DNA from: an uncultured Alphaproteobacteria bacterium | GTDB taxonomy: Bacteria; Pseudomonadota; Alphaproteobacteria; HIMB59; GCA-002718135 | NCBI GenBank assembly: GCA_902514875.1 | Contig: CABXSY010000005.1 | Span: forward strand, 1-64,000 | Length of the DNA: 64,000 bases | Direction: 5' to 3' | The notes under the pieces: generated by a model | Database searches by the model: none | The model's input: the letters and a program-made list of their open reading frames with translations, nothing else | Told to the model about the DNA's origin: nothing | Program-made: the position numbers and the translations under genes | Shown: positions 10,421 through 20,678 of the stretch, one piece after another | How positions within the stretch are numbered: position 1 is the first letter of the stretch | How the letters are laid out: each line of letters opens with the position of its first letter

Positions 10421-12775
10421 CTACTCTAATAAACCGCCAGTTCCAGAAATGGAATTATTATTTAAATTTTCTAATCCATCAATAATGTTGATCTTCCCAG
10501 AATATGGCTCTGAACCTAAAATAAAAGGCTCTATTATACTTCCTTCCTCATTTGATGTCATGCCATTGCTCGGGTCAATTCTTACAAAACTTATTCCTGG
10601 AGGAATTCTAAATGGTTTTTTATTTTTATTAATTTTTATTTTTTCAGCAAAGTTTTTAAATATAGGAACAGCTACACTAGAACCAGTTTGCTTGTATCCA
10701 AGAGATTTTGGTTGATCATAACCAACATATACACCTATAACTAAATCAGGAGTATATCCTATAAACCAGGCGTCTTTATTTTGATTTGTTGTACCAGTCT
10801 TGCCAGCTATTGGAACATCTAAGTCTTTTAATTTTTTGGCAGTGCCTCTTTGAATTACACCTTCCATCATTGAAGTGATCTGATAAGCCAAACGCGGATC
10901 GACAACCAGGTTCTTTTCCTCATCTAAATTTGGAATTTTTATTTTTGATGGAATTGACTCAACAATACATTCATTACATTTTTTTAAACTAGTATCACGT
11001 ATCTTTTTTCCATTTCGATTATAAATACTTTTTATAAATTTAGATTCTATTTTCTTACCTCCATTGGCAATCATAGCGTAAGCATTGGTAAGATCTCTTA
11101 ACGTTATTACTCCAGAACCAAGTGACATTGAAAGGTTATCATCAAAACCTTCAGTTATATTAAATTTACTTGCCATATTTAAAATATTATCCATCCCAAT
11201 TCTATTAGCAAGTCTTACAGTCATTAAATTTCTAGATTTTTCAATACCTGTTCTCATTGTTGTTAATCCATAAAACTCATCCGTATAATTTGATGGCTTC
11301 CATTTAGGAAGGCTTGGCCCTTGATCTACTACATAAGGTGCGTCTAATATTAATGTTGAAGGAGAATAACCTTCATTTAATGCAGCTAGATAAACAATGG
11401 GTTTAAATGCTGATCCTGGCTGTCTTTTAGCTTGTGTAGCTCTATTAAATTCACTTTTGTGAAAACTATAGCCCCCAGAAAGAGCTAATATATCTCCATT
11501 ATATGGGTCGATAACGATTATTGCTCCATTTACTATGGGTTCCTGCTTTATCGTGTAAGAATTATTTTTTCTTTCTATATAAATTACATCACCCTCATTG
11601 AAGTCTTCGTCGGAAAGCCAAATATTATCGGGGCTATTTAAATTGACAATTAATTTAGCTTTTGAATTATCATATACTTCTATTTTAGATCCATTTATAT
11701 CATTAATTATAACAGTTTCCCAATTTGGGGAAAAGGGATTTATTTTTTTATAATAGTTTTGATTTTTAAAAAAATTATCAAAATTAGTATTTTCAATCAA
11801 ACCATGCCATCCTTGATTTTTTTCGTATTCTATCAATCCTTCAACTAAACTGAGATTTGCATTTTTTTGTATTTCAGAATCAAGTGCCGTCTTGATAATT
11901 AAACCGTCTGAATAAAGTTTTTCTTTTCCGAACTTTAAATATAACTCTTTTCTAATTTCTTCATAAAAATAATCTGCTTCTGAAAATTTAATATCATTAC
12001 GTTTGAAAATCTGAAGTGGTTTATTTTTATATATTAAATCTTCTTTTTTTATAAATCCATTTTGATACATTCTATCAATAACCCAATTTCTTCTTTCAAT
12101 GGCTTTTAGGTAATTTGTTATTGGATTATAATTGTTTGGTGCTTTTGGTAATGCAGCTAAAAAAGCAATTTCATGAAGCTGCAGATCATAAATAGATTTA
12201 TTAAAATAATTTAAACTTGCTGTTCCAATCCCATAAGAACCGTATCCTAAATAAATATCATTTAAGTATAATTCTAAAATAGAATCCTTATCTAAAATAT
12301 TTTCAATTCTAATAGACAAAATAATTTCTTTAATTTTTCTAGCGTAGCTTAATTCATTACTTAATAAAAGATTTTTAACTACTTGCTGTGTAATTGTTGA
12401 TGCCCCAACTACTCTTCTGTCAGAATAAGTATTTAAAATATTTGTAAAAATAGCTCTAGCTATTGCAATTAAATCAACACCATAATGTCGATAAAAATTC
12501 TTGTCCTCAGATGATAAAAAAGCCAATTTTATATTTTCAGGTATTCTAGTTACAGGAATAAATATTCTTTCTTCCGTGTAAAAACTTTTTAACAGTAATC
12601 CATCTGAACTATAAATTCTTGAAGACAAATTTGGTTTATAATTTACAATACTTTCATATGATGGTAATTCTGGAGAGTATCGCCAAAGTGTGTAAAAAAT
12701 TGTTGATATTGAAATAAATGCAAATATGAATAGTAAAATTAGTAATAATTTTATATAATCAAATAACTTATTCAT
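10421..12775 (-). CDS. mrcA: Penicillin-binding protein 1A
   Basis: EDKNFYRHYGVDL, ASTITQQVVKN, KRQPGSAFKP, GKTGTTNQNKDAWFIGY. Confidence 0.95.
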   Translation of the reverse strand: MNKLFDYIKLLLILLFIFAFISISTIFYTLWRYSPELPSYESIVNYKPNLSSRIYSSDGLLLKSFYTEERIFIPVTRIPENIKLAFLSSEDKNFYRHYGVDLIAIARAIFTNILNTYSDRRVVGASTITQQVVKNLLLSNELSYARKIKEIILSIRIENILDKDSILELYLNDIYLGYGSYGIGTASLNYFNKSIYDLQLHEIAFLAALPKAPNNYNPITNYLKAIERRNWVIDRMYQNGFIKKEDLIYKNKPLQIFKRNDIKFSEADYFYEEIRKELYLKFGKEKLYSDGLIIKTALDSEIQKNANLSLVEGLIEYEKNQGWHGLIENTNFDNFFKNQNYYKKINPFSPNWETVIINDINGSKIEVYDNSKAKLIVNLNSPDNIWLSDEDFNEGDVIYIERKNNSYTIKQEPIVNGAIIVIDPYNGDILALSGGYSFHKSEFNRATQAKRQPGSAFKPIVYLAALNEGYSPSTLILDAPYVVDQGPSLPKWKPSNYTDEFYGLTTMRTGIEKSRNLMTVRLANRIGMDNILNMASKFNITEGFDDNLSMSLGSGVITLRDLTNAYAMIANGGKKIESKFIKSIYNRNGKKIRDTSLKKCNECIVESIPSKIKIPNLDEEKNLVVDPRLAYQITSMMEGVIQRGTAKKLKDLDVPIAGKTGTTNQNKDAWFIGYTPDLVIGVYVGYDQPKSLGYKQTGSSVAVPIFKNFAEKIKINKNKKPFRIPPGISFVRIDPSNGMTSNEEGSIIEPFILGSEPYSGKINIIDGLENLNNNSISGTGGLLE

Positions 12776-12883
12776 ATTTATAAACTACATTGTGAAATAG
12801 TTAAAAATGTGACATTAGGCAAATATTATAAAATATTCAAAAATGACTTTAATATATAAAAATTTTTACGGAGTTTCGGCATT

Positions 12884-14806
12884 ATGTCAAAAAATATACT
12901 TATTGATACAACAAATAACATTGAAACAAGAATTGCAGTTACTGAGGATGGCAAACTTGACGATTTTGAAATTGAAACAAATAAAAAAAATGCAGTTAAG
13001 GGAGATATTTATCTAGCTAAAATTACAAGGATAGAACCGTCTCTTCAAGCGGCATTTGTTGATTTTGGAACAAATAGAAATGGTTTTTTACCTCTTACAG
13101 AAATACACCCAGATTATTTTAAGATTCCTGCTGCTGATGAACAGCACATAAAAGAACTTAGCGATAAAATAAATAATGAAAAAGAAGAAGATGATTTGCA
13201 AAACTCAGAAAATGTAAATGAGCTAGATGAATCTGAGAATGAAAATATAGAAACTAAATCTGAAGAAGAACAAGAGAACATAGATGAAAAAACTATTTCT
13301 ATTAGAAAAAGAAAAAATAAAAAATTAAGCCCGAGGAAAGAATATTTCAATTTTTTTAGAAAATATAAAATTCAAGATGTAATTCGACCTAAACAAGTCT
13401 TACTTGTTCAGATCAATAAAGAAGAAAGAGGCTTAAAAGGGGCGGCACTAACAACATATTTATCATTTGCAGGAAGATATTGTGTCCTAATGCCAAATAG
13501 CATGAATAGTGATGGTATATCTAGAAAAATTGGAGATTTAGAAGAAAGAAAAAAATTAAAGCAGATTTTATCAACAGTTGAAATACCGAAAAAAATGTCA
13601 GTAATTGTAAGAACAGCTGGAATTGGCAGGACAAAAAAAGAAATTTCAAAAGATCTCTCATTCCTTCTAAGCCAATGGAATAAAATAAGAGAAATTACTT
13701 TAAAATCAGAAGCACCAAAAATGATTCATGAGGAAGGCAATGTTTTAAAAAGAGCAATTAGAGATATGCTTAGTGAAGATATAGAAAAAATTTTAGTTGA
13801 AGGTAAAGATGGATACGATAAAGTCAAAAAAATTACAAAAAATTTAGCACCAACTTTTGTTAAAAAAGTAAAACAATACAAAACTGATGAAAACTCGCTT
13901 TTTGCATCTAATAATATTGAAACACAAATTAATGATCTTTTTAGTCTTAATGTAAAATTAAAATCTGGTGGCTCTATTGTAATTAACACAACTGAAGCAT
14001 TGGTGGCAGTAGATGTAAACTCTGGGAAAAATACATCTGAGAGAAATATAGAAAATACTGCATTAAAAACAAATCTAGAAGCTGCAGTAGAGATAGCTAG
14101 ACAACTAAGATTAAGAGATCTCGGGGGCTTAGTAGTTATAGATTTCATCGATATGGATGATTATAGAAATAACTTTAAAGTAGAAAAAAGTTTAAAAACT
14201 GCACTTGTAAGGGACAGAGCAAGAGTCCAAATTGGAAGAATAAGCATGTTTGGATTAATGGAACTATCAAGACAAAGATTAAGATCGAGCTTAATAGATA
14301 AATCTTTTGAAAGATGTAATTATTGTAAAGGATCAGGTTTAATTTTGAATTCTTCTTCGATAATTGAGCAAATATTAAAAGTAATTAAAGAAAAAATCTC
14401 TGAGAATAAAAACTCAATAATTAAAGTTAAATGTAATAGTGGATTAGCAGAAAATTTATTAAACATTAAAAAGAGTGAGATAAATTCATTAGAAAATAAA
14501 TTTGAATCAAAAATCAATTTTTATTTTGATCCACAATATTCTTTACATGATCCTTTAATTGAAATTGATGAAAATTATCAGTCTAATAATAATGAAAAAA
14601 CAAATATAAAGAAAAAAAATAAAACTACTAAATTAATTAAAAAAAAGAAGATAATAAAAACTAAAAAAACAAAAAAAAGTACCAAGAAAAATATCTTAGA
14701 GAATACTGAAATAAAAGAAGATAATAAAATTGGCACGGAAAAGGATTTAAATTTAACAGAGAGTGACAGAAACGAAGATGAAGAAAAAACTGGATGGTGG
14801 TCTTAA
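12884..14806 (+). CDS. rne: Ribonuclease E/G
   Basis: S1 domain interrupted by an acidic insertion; AVDVNSGK..., LRDLGGLVVIDFIDM, CNYCKGSGLI zinc link; short Lys-rich C-terminus. Confidence 0.92.
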   Translation: MSKNILIDTTNNIETRIAVTEDGKLDDFEIETNKKNAVKGDIYLAKITRIEPSLQAAFVDFGTNRNGFLPLTEIHPDYFKIPAADEQHIKELSDKINNEKEEDDLQNSENVNELDESENENIETKSEEEQENIDEKTISIRKRKNKKLSPRKEYFNFFRKYKIQDVIRPKQVLLVQINKEERGLKGAALTTYLSFAGRYCVLMPNSMNSDGISRKIGDLEERKKLKQILSTVEIPKKMSVIVRTAGIGRTKKEISKDLSFLLSQWNKIREITLKSEAPKMIHEEGNVLKRAIRDMLSEDIEKILVEGKDGYDKVKKITKNLAPTFVKKVKQYKTDENSLFASNNIETQINDLFSLNVKLKSGGSIVINTTEALVAVDVNSGKNTSERNIENTALKTNLEAAVEIARQLRLRDLGGLVVIDFIDMDDYRNNFKVEKSLKTALVRDRARVQIGRISMFGLMELSRQRLRSSLIDKSFERCNYCKGSGLILNSSSIIEQILKVIKEKISENKNSIIKVKCNSGLAENLLNIKKSEINSLENKFESKINFYFDPQYSLHDPLIEIDENYQSNNNEKTNIKKKNKTTKLIKKKKIIKTKKTKKSTKKNILENTEIKEDNKIGTEKDLNLTESDRNEDEEKTGWWS

Positions 14807-16076
14807 AAAAATATTAGTTTGTTTTTTATTTTTTATTTTTTCTTTAAAAAGTGTTCATAGTTCACAAATACTAGATTATGAAACTGATGAATTTATTAAT
14901 CAGATTTTAGGAGATATAATTAAAGTAAATAAAGTAAATAAAAAAATTAAATTTAAAATAAATAATAGTAATGAAATAAATGCTTTTGTAGATATTAATA
15001 ATGTAATTCATATTAATTCTGGATTAATAATTTATTGTACCGACTATGTGGCACTATTGTCTGTATTAGCTCATGAAGTTGGTCATATTGCTCTCAATCA
15101 TATTTCACTTAGAAAAAAAACAATAGAAGATAGCAAGAAGTATAATAATATAGGTCTTTTATCTGTAATAGCTGGTTCAACATTAACTCAAAATCCTCAA
15201 TTGATACAAGGAAGTATTCTAACTACAGCCGTTTTATCAAATCAGAATATTGTCTTTAGTAAAGATCAAGAAATGGAAGCAGATTTATATGCATTGAAAA
15301 CATTAAATTTGCTAGAAACTAATTCCAAATCAATTCAAACTTTATTAGAGACAATAGAACAAAAATTATTAGATAAAGGTTTTTCAAGAGATAAACAGAG
15401 AATTAGTACTCATCCATATTTTGAAGATAGGATTTTATTAATACAAAGCTTCAAAGATAATAAAGAGGCAAATTTTAATTATAATTATAATGAAAAATTT
15501 AACTACATAAAAGCAAAATTTGTTGGTTATGGTGATAATGAAGAAGTTTTGAATAAATTAAATGAACCTTTTAAAGCTTATGCAGAATCAATTAAAATAG
15601 CTAGAAATGGAAATCTAAAAATGTCTTTAAAGAATTTAAATGAAATAATTAAAAAGTATAAGAATAATTTTTTACTAGAGACTAAAGCAGATATATTATT
15701 TTCATATGGATATACAGAAGAAGCTATAAAATTTTATAAAAAAAATTTAGAAAAATATCCTTTAAATTATTATGCGCAGATTAGAATTTTTGAAAATATA
15801 GAAATAAAAAATTTATCTGATGATAATACTGAGATAATTTTTCAAAAAAATAAAGATCTTTTATACAAATATTATAATAATAAAAATATTCTTTTAAAAT
15901 ATATTGAATTAGCAAAAAAATTAAATAAAAAAGAATGGTTAAAATTCTTTAACTTTGTTTTATCAATAAATAATATTAAAAAAGAAGTTTTTGAAATTGA
16001 AATAACAAAATTTAAAAAAACTAAAAATAAAGATTTGTTAAAATTAATAAATATAATCCAGAACATCAGTAAATGA
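14763..16076 (+). CDS. M48-family metalloprotease with C-terminal TPR-like region
   Basis: HEVGHIALNH zinc motif, N-terminal hydrophobic signal; start may be the internal ATG at 14778. Confidence 0.85.
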   Translation: MTETKMKKKLDGGLKKILVCFLFFIFSLKSVHSSQILDYETDEFINQILGDIIKVNKVNKKIKFKINNSNEINAFVDINNVIHINSGLIIYCTDYVALLSVLAHEVGHIALNHISLRKKTIEDSKKYNNIGLLSVIAGSTLTQNPQLIQGSILTTAVLSNQNIVFSKDQEMEADLYALKTLNLLETNSKSIQTLLETIEQKLLDKGFSRDKQRISTHPYFEDRILLIQSFKDNKEANFNYNYNEKFNYIKAKFVGYGDNEEVLNKLNEPFKAYAESIKIARNGNLKMSLKNLNEIIKKYKNNFLLETKADILFSYGYTEEAIKFYKKNLEKYPLNYYAQIRIFENIEIKNLSDDNTEIIFQKNKDLLYKYYNNKNILLKYIELAKKLNKKEWLKFFNFVLSINNIKKEVFEIEITKFKKTKNKDLLKLINIIQNISK

Positions 16077-17131
16077 GTGGATCACTAGTATACCAAGATT
16101 ATATTAATTTAATTAATAAAAATTTTATAATTAATGAAAATATTCAAAATAATCAAATACAACCATCAAGTATGGACTTGTCATTAAGTGAAGAATGTTA
16201 TGAAATTAAGCATAGTTTTTTATCCTATAATTCAAAAGTTAGAGATAAATTAAAAGATTTAATTATAAAAAAAATAAATTTAAATAAAAAATATATATTT
16301 AAAAAAAACAAAACTTATATTGTTAGACTAAATGAATGTCTTAATTTAAAAAATAATATATTTGGTCACTGTAATCCCAAAAGCAGTACTGGAAGATTAG
16401 ATATTTTTTGTAGATCACTTGTTGATTATGGTGAAGAATATGAAAAAATTCCTAAGAATTATAAGGGTGAAATATTTTTAGAAATAACATCAAAATCATT
16501 TGACGTATCACTTAAAAAAAATAATTCTTTAAATCAATTGAGACTTGTAATTAAAAATCATAATTTTTTGACTGATAAGCAACTTATTAATCTTAATGAA
16601 AAACAAAAAATTTCAAATCAAACTAAACATTATATTAAAATTGATAATGGGTTAAAATTATCAGTTGATCTGGGTAGATCAGACATTATTGCTTACGTAG
16701 CAAAAAAAAATACTCCGGTTCTAAATTTTTCTAAAATTAAATATCACAAAGTAAATGATTTCTGGAATATAATTAAAAAAAATAACAAAAAATTAGTAAT
16801 TGAAAGAAATAAATTTTATATTCTGAGATCAAAAGAGAAGGTAATAATACCATCAAATTTAGCTGGAGAAATGATACCATACGATACAGGGATTGGGGAC
16901 TTCAGAGCACATTATGCAGGTTTTTTTGATCCTGGTTTTGGTCTGGGTAGAGGATCATATGCTGTTTTGGAAGTAAAAACAAATGAAGTGCCTTTTTTAT
17001 TAGAAGATGGTCAAACTATAGCTAGAATAAAATATGAAAAGTTGAACAAAAATAGTAATATTGTATACGGAAAAGATATTAAATCAAATTATCAAAATCA
17101 AGGTTTAAAATTAAGTAAGCATTTTAAATAG
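16073..17131 (+). CDS. 2'-deoxycytidine 5'-triphosphate deaminase family
   Basis: [29 protein letters not shown]-like [13 protein letters not shown], long alphaproteobacterial form. Confidence 0.8.
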   Translation: MSGSLVYQDYINLINKNFIINENIQNNQIQPSSMDLSLSEECYEIKHSFLSYNSKVRDKLKDLIIKKINLNKKYIFKKNKTYIVRLNECLNLKNNIFGHCNPKSSTGRLDIFCRSLVDYGEEYEKIPKNYKGEIFLEITSKSFDVSLKKNNSLNQLRLVIKNHNFLTDKQLINLNEKQKISNQTKHYIKIDNGLKLSVDLGRSDIIAYVAKKNTPVLNFSKIKYHKVNDFWNIIKKNNKKLVIERNKFYILRSKEKVIIPSNLAGEMIPYDTGIGDFRAHYAGFFDPGFGLGRGSYAVLEVKTNEVPFLLEDGQTIARIKYEKLNKNSNIVYGKDIKSNYQNQGLKLSKHFK

Positions 17132-17132
17132 G

Positions 17133-17569
17133 ATGAAAAAAATATTAATTATTAATGGCCCTAATCTAAATCTATTAGGTAGTAGAGAAGATGATATTTA
17201 TGGTAAAGACAGCTTAGATAAGATTAAATCTAATTGTGAAAAAAAGGTAATGAGAAGAAATTAGAAATTATTTTTTTCCAATCTAATAATGAAGGAGAAA
17301 TAATTGATAAAATTCATGAAGTAAATGATAAATTTGATGGTCTAATTATTAATCCAGCAGCATTTACTCATTCATCAATAGCGATTCTAGATTCATTAAG
17401 AGCAATAAATAAGCCAAAGATAGAAATTCATCTTTCAAATATTTATGCAAGAGAGGAGTATAGAAAAAAAAGTATTACTTCCGAAGGAGTGCACGGGTTA
17501 ATATGTGGATTTGGTGGAAATAGTTATCTTCTAGGAATTGAAGCAATATGCAAATTAATTTATAAATAA
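17133..17569 (+). pseudogene. aroQ: 3-dehydroquinate dehydratase II, reading frame interrupted by 1 nt at A7 run (17239-17245)
   Basis: [28 protein letters not shown]...NCEKK then -1 frame [25 protein letters not shown]...NPAAFTHSSIAILDSL...HLSNIYAREEYRKKS...GVHGLICGFGGNSY; total length is one nt short of 146 codons. Confidence 0.88.
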
Positions 17570-17571
17570 GT

Positions 17572-18018
17572 ATGACTAAAATAGATAAAACAGATTTAGA
17601 GAATATTAAGTTAATCGTTAAAGAATCAAAAATTAATAATGTTGCTAAAATAAAAATAAAAAAAAATGATTATGAAATTGAGATTACTTCAAATGATTTT
17701 GTTGAAGACAATGTTTCCGTTAAAAAAATAGAAAAAAATACTGAAGTTAAAGAGGTTGAAAATACAAATAATGTTGTTAATGAAGATAATATTGTTAAGT
17801 CTCCAATGGTAGGAGTTGCTTATCTTTCTGCTGATCCAAATTCGCAACCTTATGTTAAAGTTGGTCAACATGTTAAAGCCGGTGATACTTTATTGTTAAT
17901 TGAAGCAATGAAAACTTTTAATGAAATCAAAGCTCCTAGATCTGGTATTATCCAAAAAATAGTTACTTTGAATAGCCAGCCCGTTGAATATGGTGATACT
18001 CTTATAATTTTTGAATAA
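17572..18018 (+). CDS. accB: Biotin carboxyl carrier protein of acetyl-CoA carboxylase
   Basis: LIEAMKTFNEIKAPRSG biotinyl motif. Confidence 0.96.
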   Translation: MTKIDKTDLENIKLIVKESKINNVAKIKIKKNDYEIEITSNDFVEDNVSVKKIEKNTEVKEVENTNNVVNEDNIVKSPMVGVAYLSADPNSQPYVKVGQHVKAGDTLLLIEAMKTFNEIKAPRSGIIQKIVTLNSQPVEYGDTLIIFE

Positions 18019-19349
18019 TGTTCAAAAAAATACTGATTGCTAATAGAGGCGAAATTGCTTTACGTGTTCTTAGAGCCTGCAGAGAATTAGGAATAAAAAC
18101 TGTAGCCATTCACTCTGATGTTGATGAAAATGCAATGCATGTAAGAATGGCAGATGAAAGTATTTGTGTCGGACCAGCCTCTGCACAATCTAGCTATTTA
18201 AATATACCTGCAATTATAACTGCTGCAACATTAACTGATGTAGATGCAATTCATCCTGGATATGGTTTTTTAAGTGAAAATCAAAGGTTTGCTGAAATTA
18301 TTGAAGAACACAATATTAAATTTATTGGGCCAAAATCAGAACATATCAAAATGATGGGTAACAAAATTGATGCAAAAAAAATAATGGATGAAACTGGGGT
18401 GCCAACAGTAAGAGGTATAAATGATATAAGCGATAAAAATAAAATTGAAGATTTTATAAAAAAAGTAAAATACCCAATTATAGTAAAAGCAGCGAGTGGT
18501 GGTGGTGGAAAAGGAATGAGAATTGTCACAGAAGAAGATGATCTAAATAAAGCTATAAAAGAAGCAAAAATTGAAGCAAAAAAATCATTCAATGATGAAA
18601 ATGTTTATTTAGAAAAATTTTTAACATCTCCTAAACATATTGAAATTCAAGTTCTTTGTGATTCATTTGGAAATGTTGTTACTCTTGGAGAAAGAGATTG
18701 CTCAATTCAAAGGAAGCATCAAAAACTTATCGAAGAAAGTCCAAGTACAGTTCTAACAAATGAAAATAGAGAAAAAATTTCTGAACTTTGTAGAAAATCT
18801 ATGAAAGAAATTGGATATGAAGGAGTTGGAACATTAGAATTTTTATATGAAAATAATGAATTTTATTTTATGGAAATGAATACAAGATTACAAGTTGAAC
18901 ACCCAGTCACAGAAATGGTTACTGGAATAGATCTTGTTAAGGAGCAAATTCTCGTTGCTAATGGTGAAAAACTTACAATAAAACAAGAAGATATAAAACT
19001 TAAAGGTAGTTCAATTGAATGTCGAATTAATGCTGAACATCCAGAGAGTTTTATTCCATCACCTGGTAAGATAACACAATATCATCAACCTGGAGGACTA
19101 GGTATTCGAGTAGACTCAGCTGTTTACGATGGATACTCAATTCCATCCCACTATGATAGTATGATTGGTAAGCTAATTACCTACGGCGCAACAAGATCAG
19201 AAGCTCTAAAAAAAATGAACAGAGCACTGGAAGAATACGTAATTATGGGAATAAATACTAATATTCAACTACATCAAAAAATTATTCAAACTGATGAGTT
19301 TAAAAGAGGAAGTTACAATATTAATTTTATGTCAAATTTAATTGAGTAA
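18018..19349 (+). CDS. accC: Biotin carboxylase
   Basis: KILIANRGEIALRVLRACRELGI, GGGGKGMRIV, EMNTRLQVEHPVTE. Confidence 0.98.
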   Translation: MFKKILIANRGEIALRVLRACRELGIKTVAIHSDVDENAMHVRMADESICVGPASAQSSYLNIPAIITAATLTDVDAIHPGYGFLSENQRFAEIIEEHNIKFIGPKSEHIKMMGNKIDAKKIMDETGVPTVRGINDISDKNKIEDFIKKVKYPIIVKAASGGGGKGMRIVTEEDDLNKAIKEAKIEAKKSFNDENVYLEKFLTSPKHIEIQVLCDSFGNVVTLGERDCSIQRKHQKLIEESPSTVLTNENREKISELCRKSMKEIGYEGVGTLEFLYENNEFYFMEMNTRLQVEHPVTEMVTGIDLVKEQILVANGEKLTIKQEDIKLKGSSIECRINAEHPESFIPSPGKITQYHQPGGLGIRVDSAVYDGYSIPSHYDSMIGKLITYGATRSEALKKMNRALEEYVIMGINTNIQLHQKIIQTDEFKRGSYNINFMSNLIE

Positions 19350-19995
19350 AATAATTGATTTAAACAGCTTAATAGAATTTTATAAAAAAGCTTACTTTCC
19401 AATGGCTGATAGCAAGTATTCTGAAGAAATAAAATTTTATAAACCAAAATTAAGATTTATCATTCCAATTTCAAATTTTCATTATCCAAAAAAACTTTTT
19501 AGTGAGTTTAAAAAAACAAAATATAGTTTTAAAATTGATCAAAATTTTGAAAAAGTTATAGAGTTATGCAAAGAAATTAAAAGAAAAGATCAAGATACTT
19601 GGATTAATGAAATTATTTTAGATACATATATTGAATTACATAAAATAGGTAAATGTCATAGTGTAGAATGTTATGAAGATAATAATCTAATTGGTGGTTT
19701 ATACGGTTTACATATAGGATCATGTTTTTTTGGTGAAAGCATGTTTAGTTTAAAGACCAATACAAGTAAGTTTTGTCTTCTTTATTTATTGGCAGTATTG
19801 AAAAAAAATAATTTTTCCATTTTAGATTCACAGTTTTTCAATCCTCACTTAGTTCAGTTTGGAGCGTATGAGATAGAAACTGAAATTTATGAAAATAAAC
19901 TAAAAGAAAGTTTAGAGATTGAAAGTTGTTTTAAGGAAGTTAATAGTTTTCAAGATGTCTTATCGTTACTACAATCAACTAACCAAAGATCATAA
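19342..19995 (+). CDS. aat: Leucyl/phenylalanyl-tRNA--protein transferase (TTG start)
   Basis: TWINEIILDTYIELHKIGKCHSVECYEDNNLIGGLYGLHIGSCFFGESMFS. Confidence 0.92.
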   Translation: MSKIIDLNSLIEFYKKAYFPMADSKYSEEIKFYKPKLRFIIPISNFHYPKKLFSEFKKTKYSFKIDQNFEKVIELCKEIKRKDQDTWINEIILDTYIELHKIGKCHSVECYEDNNLIGGLYGLHIGSCFFGESMFSLKTNTSKFCLLYLLAVLKKNNFSILDSQFFNPHLVQFGAYEIETEIYENKLKESLEIESCFKEVNSFQDVLSLLQSTNQRS

Positions 19996-20354
19996 ATAGG
20001 ATTTTCTAACGGCGTAACATCGGGGGAAGAAGAAATCATCCAGCCTTTATAAATATTAATATTTTTATTATTGATAGTATCGTAGACATCTATCAAAACA
20101 TAATCTTCAGGAATTTCAGTTGGAGGAGTGCTACCACAATACAAAACTTCAATATTTAAAGTTTCCCATGATATTTTCGAGCTTACCAAAATATCCTTAG
20201 TAGAAACTTTATTAGTAGTCTTGTTTAATAACTTAAAAGAGGCATACTTTTTTTCAATAGTCTCAGCAGAAACAGTTAATGGTAGGAGAAAAAAAAATGT
20301 TACTCTAATTAGGAGTCCAAGATTTATATTCTTCTTCTTTTTTTTCTGGGTCAT
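19950..20354 (-). CDS. DUF2155 family secreted protein
   Basis: ASFKLLNKTTNKVS...STPPTEIPEDYVLIDVYD...YKGWMISSSPDVTPLENPIYDLWLVDC; start chosen at MTQKKKKK. Confidence 0.8.
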   Translation of the reverse strand: MTQKKKKKNINLGLLIRVTFFFLLPLTVSAETIEKKYASFKLLNKTTNKVSTKDILVSSKISWETLNIEVLYCGSTPPTEIPEDYVLIDVYDTINNKNINIYKGWMISSSPDVTPLENPIYDLWLVDCSNDKTS

Positions 20355-20661
20355 AATTTTTTGAAAGAGGATGAGATGATGGGAAATATGCATCACTAGT
20401 ACCAGTCATATTTGGTTTATGATTTTTTTGCCATTTGTATTTATGTGAATAGTCAGTTGGAGGATTATCAATAGATTTGTGAAGCCAAGCATGCCAGTGC
20501 GGCGGTATATTTGATGCTTCTATTTCACCATTAAAAATTACCCATCTTTTTGCTTTTAAATCTTTAAAATCTTTGGAGTTAGAGTAATATTTATTTCCTA
20601 AATCATCACTACCAACTAAGTTGCCCCTAAGCCAAGTATAGATTTTTGTTCCTAATGACAT
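20305..20661 (-). CDS. NADH:ubiquinone oxidoreductase subunit NDUFA12 family
   Basis: VGSDDLGNKYYSN...RWVIFNGEIEASNIPPHWHAWLH; start at MSLGTKIYTW. Confidence 0.9.
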   Translation of the reverse strand: MSLGTKIYTWLRGNLVGSDDLGNKYYSNSKDFKDLKAKRWVIFNGEIEASNIPPHWHAWLHKSIDNPPTDYSHKYKWQKNHKPNMTGTSDAYFPSSHPLSKNYDPEKKEEEYKSWTPN

Positions 20662-20678
20662 TAATATTTCTATAAAGA

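Noticed and set aside
13114-13350. Ser/Phe-rich minus-strand ORF inside rne
   Set aside because: Shadow of the acidic Glu/Asp/Lys-rich insertion in RNase E; the insertion itself is a known kind of feature in alphaproteobacterial RNase E.
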